Positions 48,530 to 58,778 of a stretch of DNA of 64,000 nt are shown here, one piece after another; within the stretch, counting starts at the first letter, position 1; the number at the start of each line of letters is the position of its first letter. Source of the stretch: Sphagnum compactum (taxonomy: Eukaryota > Bryophyta > Sphagnopsida > Sphagnales). The notes below the pieces were generated by a model. The model saw only the letters and a list, made by a program, of their open reading frames with translations. It had not been told where the DNA came from and searched no databases. The stretch is from assembly GCA_965153455.1 (NCBI GenBank), contig OZ234494.1, forward strand, positions 12,586,001-12,650,000. Reading direction: 5' to 3'. A program made the position numbers and the translations under genes.

Positions 48530-48720
48530 CAGGATACTAGACAAAGGTCTAAAACATACTTTGTGGGCAAAGAATAGGTATATGAGAAAGTTCTAAAAAC
48601 CCAAAATCCCTAAAACCCTAAACCCATATATATATAAAGTCAGGATACTAGACAAAGGTCTAAACATACTTTGTGGGCAAAAGCATAGGTTTATGAGAAA
48701 GTTCTAAAAGCCTAGAAAAC
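48530..48720. repeat. Direct repeat of ~75 bp, period 111 bp
   Basis: CAGGATACTAGACAAAGGTC starts at 48,530 and again at 48,641. Each is followed by TAAA(A)CATACTTTGTGGGCAAA and TATGAGAAAGTTCTAAAA. The two copies are nearly identical, so the duplication is recent relative to the decay around it. Between them is a CCCTAAAACCCTAAACCC stretch resembling plant telomere repeats, too short to be an array. Confidence 0.9.
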
Positions 48721-48839
48721 ATATTTGTCTTTCTCCATTGTCAACACCACCTAATAACACCTTTAGGTTAATACAACAATTTACTTCTCCTCATGGAGTT
48801 TGCCCCTTAATGCATGTTAATTTAGTTTTTATATGACAC

Positions 48840-49345
48840 ATGTTCGAGTCAATGGGTGGGAGGAGACTTGAGTTGTGATTCAATGATGGCAAAGAAAATC
48901 AGAAACGAATTCTAATCATGTTCAAGTCGATGGGTCCGAGACATGTGATTTGATGATGGCAAAGAAATTTAACAAACCTGATGATTTCACATTGATGGGT
49001 CGGAGACACGTGATTTGATGATGGCAAAAGAAATTTAACAAATCTGATGATTTCACATTGATGGGTCGGAGACATGTGATTTGATGATGGCAAAAAGAAA
49101 ATTAGCAAATCTTATCATGTTACCAATTTCATGGGTGGGAGACGTGATTCAATGATGGCAAAGAAAATCAGCAAATCTAACAACTTACAAAGTTAATGGG
49201 TCCAAACACACACACACATACACACGCACACAATTCAATAAATAAAAGGAAATTGGCAAATATAATCATGTTCAAGGTGATGGGTGGGAGACACGTGATC
49301 GAATGATGGCAAACAAAATTGGCCAATCTAATCATGTTCAAGTTA
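48840..49345. repeat. ~67-bp minisatellite, about seven units
   Basis: Units contain TTCAAGT, GATGGGTxGGAGACACGTGAT and TTGATGATGGCAAAAGAAA, with TGATGGCAAA recurring at intervals of 66-69 bp through 49,155 and a last unit near 49,303. A CA dinucleotide tract (49,206-49,230) interrupts the array. The minus ORF at 48,899-49,108 is a three-fold repeat translated from the array. The CACGTG palindrome in several units is a G-box core, but nothing suggests a regulatory role. Confidence 0.9.
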
Positions 49346-49504
49346 ATTAGTGTATGTCATGCAAAGTGTTTCAAAATGTTGCCACATCAAATCTATAAGT
49401 GTTCCAAAGGATGCCATCCAAGCTAATTTGGTTTGAAATTTGGAACTTTGAAGGTCAAGGTAGGCTATTAGCAATAATAATCTGAAAGCGGTTAAAGGCA
49501 TAGC

Positions 49505-49960
49505 CCCTTGAGGGGAAAGCATTCCCAAAAGAAGGGGCCCAAGTGCATCAAGGCATTACACCTATTAAATAAGTGTAACCTGCATCCTCTTTTAAAGAGG
49601 CTATATTCCTGGATTTATGGTGGCCTCCATTTAGACTAAAAATTCTAACCGACTATTTTTATGACAAGGTGGTAGCTGAGTCCAACCCCAAGTTTAGGTA
49701 TGTTGCTCACTTGTGTGGGTGGGCTTTACCCATTGGGAAAGCACAAGACAAACATAAGTATGAACCTAAACATTGTTAGATCATGAGGCATAATAAGAAG
49801 GGAAGGATTCTTATGCTTGGAAGGAGGCTCTCTCACTATCAAGTGGAGTAGGCATAAGATCCCTCCACCTCTTTACTAGAGGGATGTTCATGGATATGGT
49901 GTGGCCTTCAAATATGCTTCCAAAATTTCTCCCAAGTGCTTTACAAAACTAATGTAAAAA
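49505..49960. repeat. Dispersed repeat family R1, long copy
   Basis: It has AGCATTCCCAAAAGAAGGGG, GACAAGGTGGTAGCTGAGTC, CACTTGTGTGGGTGGGCTTT, ATGAACCTAAACATTG, GGATTCTTATGCTTGG, GGAGTAGGCATAAGATCCCT and ATGTTCATGGATATGG in that order. The words and order recur at 22.8 kb and 52.3-52.9 kb. Confidence 0.75.
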
Positions 49961-52320
49961 GCACAGGTGCTGCTTGTACAAGCTTGGGAGAGCAGTTGGA
50001 CTTTCAGAGTTGTGCAAATGAACTGGGTTAAAGTGGTAGCCTAGTTGAGAGAAGGATCATTATTAGTCTCTAATCTCTCCAAAGGAAGTCATTTGGAGTT
50101 GGTGAAAGTCACATTAAGGTGGTGGTGAGTAGCTGAGAAAGGCAAAGTCACATGCTACCAGAGGCAGTGGACATCCAAAGGGCCCACACTTGGCTGTTGG
50201 GCATTGAGAGTTTCTAAAGGATTTTCACACTTGGCCTATTGTTTTTGGCACTTGACCAACTCAATTAATAAAGAGCAGGGCTTTGCTTCTTGTGGCCTTG
50301 GCAAATGCATTTTGTCTGAAGACACTAACTAGGGTTGAACCTTAAGATATTAGGGTTGACATACATGTAAAGATTGCAACAAGTGGGCTTGTCCCTATGC
50401 CTTCAACTTGAAGTGCTAGGATTTCACACTTGTAAAAAGCCTAGGATCTTAGGCATGAAGGCCAAGGACATGAGAATTTGAAAGGTTTAAGACTCAATGC
50501 ATGTAGAAGGTTACTTGACATTAGGGTTCAAGGGACTAGGAGTTGAAGCTTTAAGAATCTAAGACACGAGGGCAAGCTTGAGGGCATAAACATGATGGTT
50601 TGAAAGCCTAAGACATGGGGGCCTAGGGACATTAGGACTTTGAAACGATGGTTTGTTTTTTAAGCCCAAGTTGTTAGACTCTACGCCACAAAATTCTATT
50701 CCAAGACAAAGCATGTTTTGGCTTTAGGTTTGAATACTTTTGGGAAGTTTAGCAAGGTTGGGATATTTTGGGACATTTTGGCCTAGGGTTGGAATATTTT
50801 AAATATTTCAGCCTAGAGTTGAAATATTTTCAACAATTTGGCCTAGGGTTGGAATATTTTAAACATTTTGACCTAGGGTTAACAAATTGCTTGAATCGTG
50901 TCCTAGCTAGCCCAAACACTCCATTTGCAATGTAACGCTTTGTTGAGATTTGAAACCCTTGTTTAAATTTTTGTTCTCTTTGCTTTCCAATCATAATTCC
51001 AATATCCAAGTTGATCAGGATTTCTTAAGGAGCTTTGCCTCCAAATGATCTCGAAACTAAGTTTTTTTGAGTTAGAAGAGTGAAAGAAGAGGGTGTGTGA
51101 AAGAGGAATCAGATGATATGAGCATCTTTTCATTTTTCATCTTAATTAATATCTATATTTTCTTTTTGTGGGCATATTTCAGTATGAAGACCATCAATTT
51201 TTTCTTTAGGGCATATTTTTTGTGCAACAAGAAAACACCTTAAGCCACTTGTCGTAAGCCATTGGTGAAAAATCCATGTAAACACCGGAAGCCAAATGTC
51301 TTACAAACACATTAGACCAAACTTGGTCTCATGAGCAGTTTAAACTGAAAATCCTAAGCAATAGGCTAAAAGTCATGTGAACACTCTAAGCGAAATGTGT
51401 TGCAAACACATAAAGCCAAATGTCTTGAAAGTGAATGCACGTTTAGGGAGACTATTTGGACTATCATATTCGTAGTTTTTTAAAATTGTAAATGAACTTA
51501 AAATGTAAAAACATATTGAAAATTATGAATGAGCTTTTTTCTAAAAAGGATTCACATGATGAACTTTTGAAATGGTGACATTGCATTTGTTGTGCATAAG
51601 TATAAAAAAAGTGAATAAAAAAAAACAAAATCATAATAATGTCAAAATAGAAATTAAAAAATTAAAACGCCATCAAATGAGAAATTAAAAAAATAAAATG
51701 CCATCAAATGAGAAATTAAAAACTTAAATGCATTGTAAGCTTCTCAATGCAAGAAAGTTCAATTTAAAAATTTTAATTTGTTGAGATTTTCATTTTTAAA
51801 AAATTATAGTCCGTTGAAATATACAAGCTTTCACATGAAATTTTTGACCAATCATATGTTTAGTGAAATTCATAAAATGATTTATCAATATTTTTGACTA
51901 AAAAATTAACGAATAACTATAAGATTTATAATTTGATAATGATCATAATTGAAAGAAAAAAAAACTAATGTAAAATGTGAACTCTTCAAAATGTCAAAAA
52001 CAAGTCACTTAATCATATTTTTACCCTTGAGCCCAAATGTGAAAAAAACCTAAGCAATGAGGTGAAGGTCAATGTGTTTAGGTCTAGGGTTAGACCTTAA
52101 GCCAAGAAGTTTTTATCTTGAGCCAACACTTGTTTTGGTTTATGCATTTTGTCCTAGAGTTAATATAATTTGAAGCATTGTGACCTAGGGTTGAAATCAT
52201 TTTTGGCTTCTTGGCCTAAGGTTGGCCACTATTGCCTACTCTTTGAATCATGTCCTGAATAGTTTTTTTTTTTTTTTTTTTAAATTTTAAATTATTTTAT
52301 TTTGCATTCCATAAAAACCC
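49961..52320. other. Spacer with two small tandem arrays; no gene recognised
   Basis: 50,785-50,890: about four units of GGCCTAGGGTTGGAATATTT-like text spaced 30-36 bp, with related words at 52,160-52,220. 51,646-51,731: CATCAAATGAGAAATTAAAA repeated at a period of about 34 bp. A T run lies at 52,262-52,281. 50,000-50,700 is somewhat GC-richer but carries no ORF worth noting. Confidence 0.6.
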
Positions 52321-52324
52321 TTAG

Positions 52325-52870
52325 GTTGAGGCATTCCCAAAATAAGAGGCCTAGGATGAGGTGCAGGTGATAGCTGAATCTGGGTCGACAATTTGGGAAT
52401 GTTCCCCACCTACTTGGCTTTAGCCCTATCATGAATCTAAAAATCTACATAAATCACAAAGAAAATAATATCATTTTTTTTCAATAAGGGCAGAGATTTT
52501 TCTACCTAAGAGCATTCATAAAAGCCCCTAGGTTGGGACATTCCCAAAAGAAGGGGCCCTACGATGAGTCCATAGTCGAATTGGGGCCCATACATATTTT
52601 GGGAATATTCCCTATCTGCAGGGTTTACCCCCACCCTACCTACCATGAATCTAAACATAAACATAAGTCACAAAGCATAGTAAGGGTGGGGGAAGACATA
52701 TGCAATCCTACTCCTTAATAGTGGGAGGGATCTTATGCCTATAAGCAAGTGTAAGATACCTCCCACTTGTTATTATAGGTGTAGGACCGGTCCCATGCTT
52801 TAAGTCCCAAGATCCCTCACAACACAACTTCAGGAAGAAGGACTAGATTACATAATATCCCTCCACTTTG
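52325..52870. repeat. Dispersed repeat family R1, two tandem copies
   Basis: The first copy begins GGCATTCCCAAAATAAGAGG (about 52,330) and ends near CATAAATCACAAAG. The second begins GACATTCCCAAAAGAAGGGG (about 52,538) and runs through TTTTGGGAATATTCCCTATC, ACCATGAATCTAAACATAAA and AAGTCACAAAGCATAG, to GGGAGGGATCTTATGCC and CAAGATCCCTC. The 61-codon ORF at 52,533 is chance. Confidence 0.75.
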
Positions 52871-52874
52871 TAGG

Positions 52875-53030
52875 AGGAGTGTCCGCCATATCTAAGGTGC
52901 CCTCCAAATACACTAGGGAATTTCTTTGAGTGCTTTCCCTTTGTTTAATGGGAGGAGTGTTTGCATATTTAAGGTGCCTTCCAAATACACTAGGGAATTT
53001 GTTTGAGTGCTTTCCCTTTGTTTAATGGGG
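52875..53030. repeat. 77-bp tandem duplication
   Basis: GGAGGAGTGT starts at 52,875 and 52,952. Both units continue AAGGTGCC(C/T)TCCAAATACA, CTAGGGAATTT, TTTGAGTGCTTTCCCTTTG and TTTAATGGG with only a few differences. Confidence 0.95.
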
Positions 53031-54600
53031 GGATTGCCATCAAGTTAGTTGTTGGCACATGGTTGATCCCAAGTTGATGGGGTATTTAAGCAAAGCAAAG
53101 TAGAGAGGAACAGAAATCACTAGAAAAAGAAAACCCAGTATTTAACACCAAACCCTAATTATAGGCGCCTGAGTTGGCTTTTGGCCCCCACCCAAAATTC
53201 AAATCTCAGGATCTTTAGCGTTGGTTTGACGGTGGATTGGTAACAGATTGGGGGTGAATATGTTATGTTCCTTCACAGCCAGGCTTTAATTTTCTATGTA
53301 AAGATCTAGATATGAATTAAAAGGTAGAGCTAGATTTTCTTATGTGTTAAGAAAAAAAAATGCCACATTGACATTGATACTCCAAAGCTCAGGCTAATGC
53401 TGCCTTTTTTTATAAATTTTTTTTTTTTTTTTAAATTTAAATTTTGCTTCGGTTGTCTACTACCTGTTTCTAGTACCATTGTTTTATTTTTGGGCCGAGA
53501 TTTCGCCAAATTTCCACCTAAAAAATATGATTTTCGACCTATGCAAAGGATTTTGCATGGGAAAAAAAATGGCACAAATTCGCCAGATTTCCAAAAAACA
53601 AAATAAAGAGTTTCTAGATTGCCAGATTTGTATGATAAGTTCCAGTAGGTAGCCAAGAATATAGAAAGATTCTGTTTTGTTTTTCTACTTTCATATCTAA
53701 TCTGTAGCCAAATGTGGCTAAATCATCTTATGGACGGTCGCCCACTTTTGATACATCACAAAATTCAAAATTGAAAAAAAAGGGAAAAAAAAAAGAACAA
53801 CAACAACCATGTTCTCTACTACCTAACAAAAGTAGTGGGTGAACCAGCAGCACCTACACTGGTACCATGGTAAAATCCCAGTGTTGGGGCAGGCTGAGGT
53901 TATTTGGAGGTTAAATTAAGGTTCTAGGTTAGGTTAAGTTGTGAGGTATACAGACTGGAGGTTCACAAAATTGAGAAATTTGGATTTGAATTGAGACTTT
54001 GAAATCATCTCTTTTAAAAACTTGAATGGGGGACTACCTATTGTCTTTGTAAAAGAGGTTAAGGTTTTGGTTTTTTTTTTTGAAAGGTATACGCATCAAG
54101 GCTCAAAGAAACAACTCTCCCCCCTTTTCCAAATGATAAAACAAAAAATGGGTTTGATTGATGCCTTGTTTCCTTGGCGGTCGGGATTTTGTTTTCTTGA
54201 TTGCATAGCGTTTCTCAACTTTTTTCCTCCTCACGAATACACCTCACTTTCATGAGTGTGGGTACATATTTATTTATGTAAGTTATTAATTTTTGTTCGA
54301 TGCAATGTAAATTTAATTGAACCATTTCTTAACCCAGATCAAGTTCCCAATTTTTTTTGAAAGTCTTTGAAACTGGAGGTTTTATAAATCTAGAAATTTT
54401 TTCCCTCAAACCCATACCAAATGATGAAACCCTGCCAAACCTTTATAAAAATAAAGCACCCAAGAAAGGGAGAGGAAAAAAAAAACAAGGACCAAAGTCT
54501 AGGCAAGCAAACAGCTCAAAAGAGGCGGCGGGCCACAAGGAGGTAAGGGAACCAGTAAGTACCAAAACCTCCACCAATTGCTTGAAGCATATTAACTGAA
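53031..54600. other. Spacer; MITE end-like word, no gene recognised
   Basis: 53,703-53,745 repeats the 43,433 word. 53,879-53,900 reads CAGTGTTGGGGCAGGCTGAG, like hAT-MITE ends elsewhere here. Complementary ORFs at 53,330-53,656 (minus) and 53,397-53,606 (plus) cross a T run and lack motifs. A Lys-rich 80-codon plus ORF at 54,357-54,599 is unrecognised. Confidence 0.45.
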
Positions 54601-54609
54601 GAAAGGGCA

Positions 54610-54753
54610 GGTAAACCCCATAAAACTCCAACACACTAAAGGTTCTATGAAATCAAATTAAAATTAAAAATTGAAATGGAAGGTAAACCCCATAAAACTC
54701 CAACACACTAAAGGTTCTATGAAATCAAATTAAAATTAAAAATTGAAATGGAA
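54610..54753. repeat. Perfect 72-bp tandem duplication
   Basis: GGTAAACCCCATAAAACTCC starts at 54,610 and at 54,682. As far as can be read, the two 72-base units are identical, so the duplication is young or an assembly artefact. Confidence 0.95.
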
Positions 54754-54894
54754 GGTTCCTTTCAAAATCAACAACCAGACTTCATGGGTAAAAAAACTCC
54801 ACATTACTTTGAGTTCCTTTTGAACACTTAACATTTCCTCCAAGAAGGTGAAGGTAATAATAGTGTAGGTGCTGGTTCACCCCAGCCATTAACT

Positions 54895-55445
54895 GAAAGC
54901 TCTGGATAAATTAGCTGGATCACAAGGCCAGGATAGATTAGCTGCCCAGCAACAACAAAAAAGGGCGGGACAGATGAGCTGGATGAAAAGGGCGGGAAAA
55001 GATCAGCTGGATCAAAAAGGACTGGATAGATTAGCTGCCTAGTCACAATGAATGGACAGATTAGCTGGATGAAAAGCGTGCAAAAAGATTAGCTGGATAA
55101 ATAAGGACTGGATAGATTAGCTGCGTAGTCGCAATGAATGGACCGATTAGCTGGATGAAAAAGGCTGGAAAGATCAGCTGGATGAAAAGGGCGGCAAAGA
55201 TTAGCAGGATCAAAAAGGCCTGGATAGATTAGCTGCCTAGTCACAATGAATGGACAGATTAGCTGGATGAAAAGGGCAGCAAAGATTGGCTGGATTGAAA
55301 AGGGCTGCAAAGATTAGCTGGATCAAAAAGGACTGGATAGATTAGGTGCCCACTCAAAAGGGCTGGACAGATGACTAGCTGCCCAGCCAAAAAGGGCTGA
55401 ACAGAGTAGCTGGATCAAATGGGAGCTGGATAGACTAGCTACTTA
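54895..55445. repeat. Complex minisatellite built on GGATAGATTAGCTG words
   Basis: More than fifteen imperfect units of GATTAGCTGGATxAAAAGGG or CTGGATAGATTAGCTGCC alternate. A higher-order block that includes AGTCACAATGAATGGACAGA recurs near 55,042, 55,122 and 55,230. The Leu/Ile/Tyr/Pro-rich minus ORFs here (for example 55,089-55,310) are translated repeats, not proteins. Confidence 0.9.
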
Positions 55446-55449
55446 GGCT

Positions 55450-56400
55450 CACTTTACACTAGGAGTCAAGGCCAATGTTCAACTCAAATCAAGCATTCCT
55501 AATTGCTGCAAAAGTTGAAATCAGGCCCAAGGGCTTTTTACATAGCAGTGAAGGCTGAAATAGAAAAACAAAATTCCAATCTGCCCCAAGTTGCTATTAA
55601 ATGCTGAACTTTGTGGCCTTGTATTGGCCCCAAGGCTGAAAAAAGGATACCATCGAATTTGGGAAGTCAGCCAATTTGCAACCTTTGGGGCCAATGTTCC
55701 AGCATTTATTAATAATATCCTGACATCAATGTTCTAGCATTTAGTAGTAATTTGGGGTCAAACAACAAGCCAAAATTGCTCAAACCTCAAAATTGGCCCC
55801 AAGTTTTTTCGGCCCTGATTCCTAGTATAAAGCGGGCCTTAGATCGTGAAAAAGAAAAAAAAATGGGTTTACAAGCTGACAAAATTGGGTTGCTAGATCA
55901 AGTGGACTAGAAAAGAATCAAAATTAGTAGGAAGTGGGCTATTTGGGGGGGGTGGGGGTCAAGAACATTAACTACAGTTACCGCATTCCCTGCATTCATT
56001 CAAGTCATCGTCCACCCTGCCCATGTTCTTGCCGACTAGAGTATCGGAGAAAACTGGAGTTTAGTTAATACGCTTTGCATACGCCATTCAATACAAAAGC
56101 TCCTCGTGAATTGGGGAGGGAAGGGGGGCGCAATCAATCAATCAATTCACTTCAATTCATTCATGCGTTCAGTCAGTCAGTCATCACGCGAGCGCATGAA
56201 GGAACGAACTAACAAACTAATAATAACAATAACATATGCATACACGAATTCACGAAATCATTTGCGGATAAGTAGTAGGCTAATAATAATAATGAGATGA
56301 TAATGCAAAGCATTTGATTTGTTTGCTTCATTATTTTGGATTGCTTTTAGTTTTTTGGATTTGTTTGCTTCAATTGTCTAGTGTTTAAGGTACCCTGAAT
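55450..56400. other. Spacer leading into the VAN3BP-like promoter
   Basis: Short internally repeated phrases (GGCCAATGTTC, GGCCCCAAG) between 55,470 and 55,820. CAATCAATCAATCAATTCA and AGTCAGTCAGTCA tetranucleotide runs lie at about 56,130-56,185. No coding signal. Confidence 0.5.
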
Positions 56401-56482
56401 TGTTTTTTAAAAAAAATTGGGAGTTTGTTTTTTGTTTTTTCAGTTTGTTGGTTTATGCCTCCCATTGGTAGTTGTGCAAGGA

Positions 56483-57821
56483 GGAGAGAGAGAGAGAGAG
56501 GGAGAGAGAGGGAGCCGGACACGACCGACGACTCATTCTTGTAAGCTTTTTCTTTTGCATGAGAAAATTATATTCTCTCTCTCTCTCTCTCGATTAGGCT
56601 GCGTACAACTCTAGGCCTAGTACTACTTGCTGGAGCGTGCACTCCTAGCAAGCTAGATAGTTGGATAGTTAGCTGAGGAGGTTTTATTGGACGCCGTCCA
56701 ATTGTTGTGGCTCTCTCTCTCTCTCTCTCTCTAGACTCTCTCCTGGCATAGTTAGGTACGTTGTTGCCCCACTTGCTCATTTGCTGCCTGACACTAGTAA
56801 TGGTCAGAAGCTACGATCTGTGACGTTCATGGGAACGTAGGGAGGAGCATTGGGGGATGGGAGAAACGTCGTGTCTGTCTTTCCTCACCAAATGTTCGAT
56901 TGGATTTGTCCACCGTAGGTATCTGTGTCAGTTTCTCTCTCTGTCTCCGTGTCTGTCTCTGCTTCTTTTCTTTTCTTCTCTTTTCCCCTGCGCGCGCGCG
57001 CGTGTGTATGTGTGTGCTGATGGATTTCAATGTGATTCTTTGACGAGAGTACATGCCGACGTGATTAATCAAGCGAGCAGGAGTTTGGTTGTGGTATTCA
57101 TTCGTCGTCGTCGTCCTTGTTGTTGTTGTTGTTGTTGTTTTGGTTTGATAATATTATTATTATTCCAACATATATACCAGCTTGGTACGCCAGGAATTAA
57201 TTGTGACTTCCCCCGTTTTGCGTCTATCCGTCTACAATATCTATCCATCGCTTTCTTCGTCTTTCTTCTTCCCATTCCAGCTGCTTGTGCACGGCTGGTG
57301 GGGTCATCTGTATATAACGCACGGTAGTAATCTACGGGGAGAGATGGGGTAGTTCTAGTGCGCCGATGGCCGAGCTGAGCGCTGCAGGGTTTATGCACAC
57401 ATGGAGCAGCTGGACCATGTTCCTACTCTTTGTTGTGTCTATACTCGGGAGACCACCTCTTCAAAAGTCGACAAGTTTATATCACAGATACATCAGGTGA
57501 AGAAGAAGCAGCTAGCCTGCAGTGGTACTAGGTCCTCAGGCTCAGCGAGTTGTGCGGCTGCAATGCAGCAGATGCAGCGGTCGAATTGAGTGATAGTCTT
57601 TGTGTATTGGATCAGGCAGCAGCAGCTTCTGGAGAGGTTTTTATCAGTGTCGCCTCAACTACTCTCCAGGAGTTCGAATTCCTGCAGCAACCTAATACGT
57701 CACCTCCTGCAGGGACCAGATTTAGATACCCCACCAGCAGCAGCAGCAGCTTGTGATCACTGTACTCAGCTCCAGGAGCTTGGAGTTAGCTGCAGGGAAC
57801 ATCATCATCATCATCATCATC
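56483..57821 (+). promoter_or_regulatory. GA/CT-rich promoter and long 5' leader of the VAN3BP-like gene
   Basis: Dinucleotide tracts lie at 56,483-56,513 (GA), 56,574-56,591 (CT) and 56,711-56,732 (CT), followed by a CG run at about 56,991-57,002, a TTG run at 57,117-57,139 and an ATC run at 57,801-57,821. Short upstream ORFs at 57,401, 57,550 and 57,590 precede the main ATG and could act as uORFs if transcribed. The transcription start, and any leader intron, cannot be fixed; a TAG-GTATCTG junction near 56,918 is one possible splice site. Confidence 0.5.
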
Positions 57822-58727
57822 ATGGGTGGTAAGAATTCCGTGCCCGCACACAGGCCGTCCGTTCAGCAGGGAGCTGCAGTTGCAAACTCGACCAGAGCTG
57901 CAAATGAAGAATCCGTGATGAAATCTGCAAGGGAAGTCTCGGGATCGGCTGCAACTGCATTTCATGTTGTGTCGTCAGAATCCAAGGATAAAGTGCAGCC
58001 GGGGCGATCGTTCCACCTCGAACGGAAGACTAGGAATTATACTAATGCAAGCAGCATCACGACGATGTGGGATCTAGACTCGGATATCATGGATTTTCGC
58101 CGATCCATATCGTCGCAGCATGCTGTTCAGAAGCTGGAAAGCTTGAATCCACAACGTCTGTCGCTTCTCGATGACATCGAGGACGATTATCCTGTGTACA
58201 AACCACGGGACTTTGCAGCATCGTCCATGATTCCACCTCCGGCTCAATCACCCTTGAAGGAGGAGCCTGCAATGCCGGAATTTCTGTCGCGGTCGTCCTG
58301 GAGTAACTTTACTACTGTGCAGCAGCAGGATGTGCAGGCCCAATCTTTTGCTCCCCTACCTCAGCAGCAGTCGTCATCCGAAAGGGCCGTGGCCAGAAAG
58401 CCTTATATTGGAGGAGGAGCTGCAGCAGCTGCTGCTGGGATCAGTCGCGGCCCATATCAGCACTGCATGTCGTCCCTGGACGAATCCACATTGGAGAGAG
58501 CTGCCTTCTCGTTTGCTTCTCAAATGGAGATGGGTAATCTCGTGCCTCCCGCGTCGGTAACCTCCCTATTCATCACCCGCTAAATTCATTCAATTCTGCT
58601 TTTGTGCCAGACCTTGCAGAGATGCAGCTTGCAAAGGATCCCATCCTATTGAAACCCTGCACTAGTCAAAGGCCATGTATAAGACTGGCAATGGGTCTTG
58701 ATCATTGAGTGTGTTCCTTGCAGTCTT

Positions 58728-58778
<51 letters not shown>

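Noticed and set aside
48605-48625. Interstitial telomere array (CCCTAAA)
   Set aside because: Only about two or three imperfect units, too short to call.
54828-55310. Leu/Tyr/Pro repeat proteins on the minus strand
   Set aside because: They are translations of the GATTAGCTGGAT minisatellite, with repeats not kept in frame across the array.
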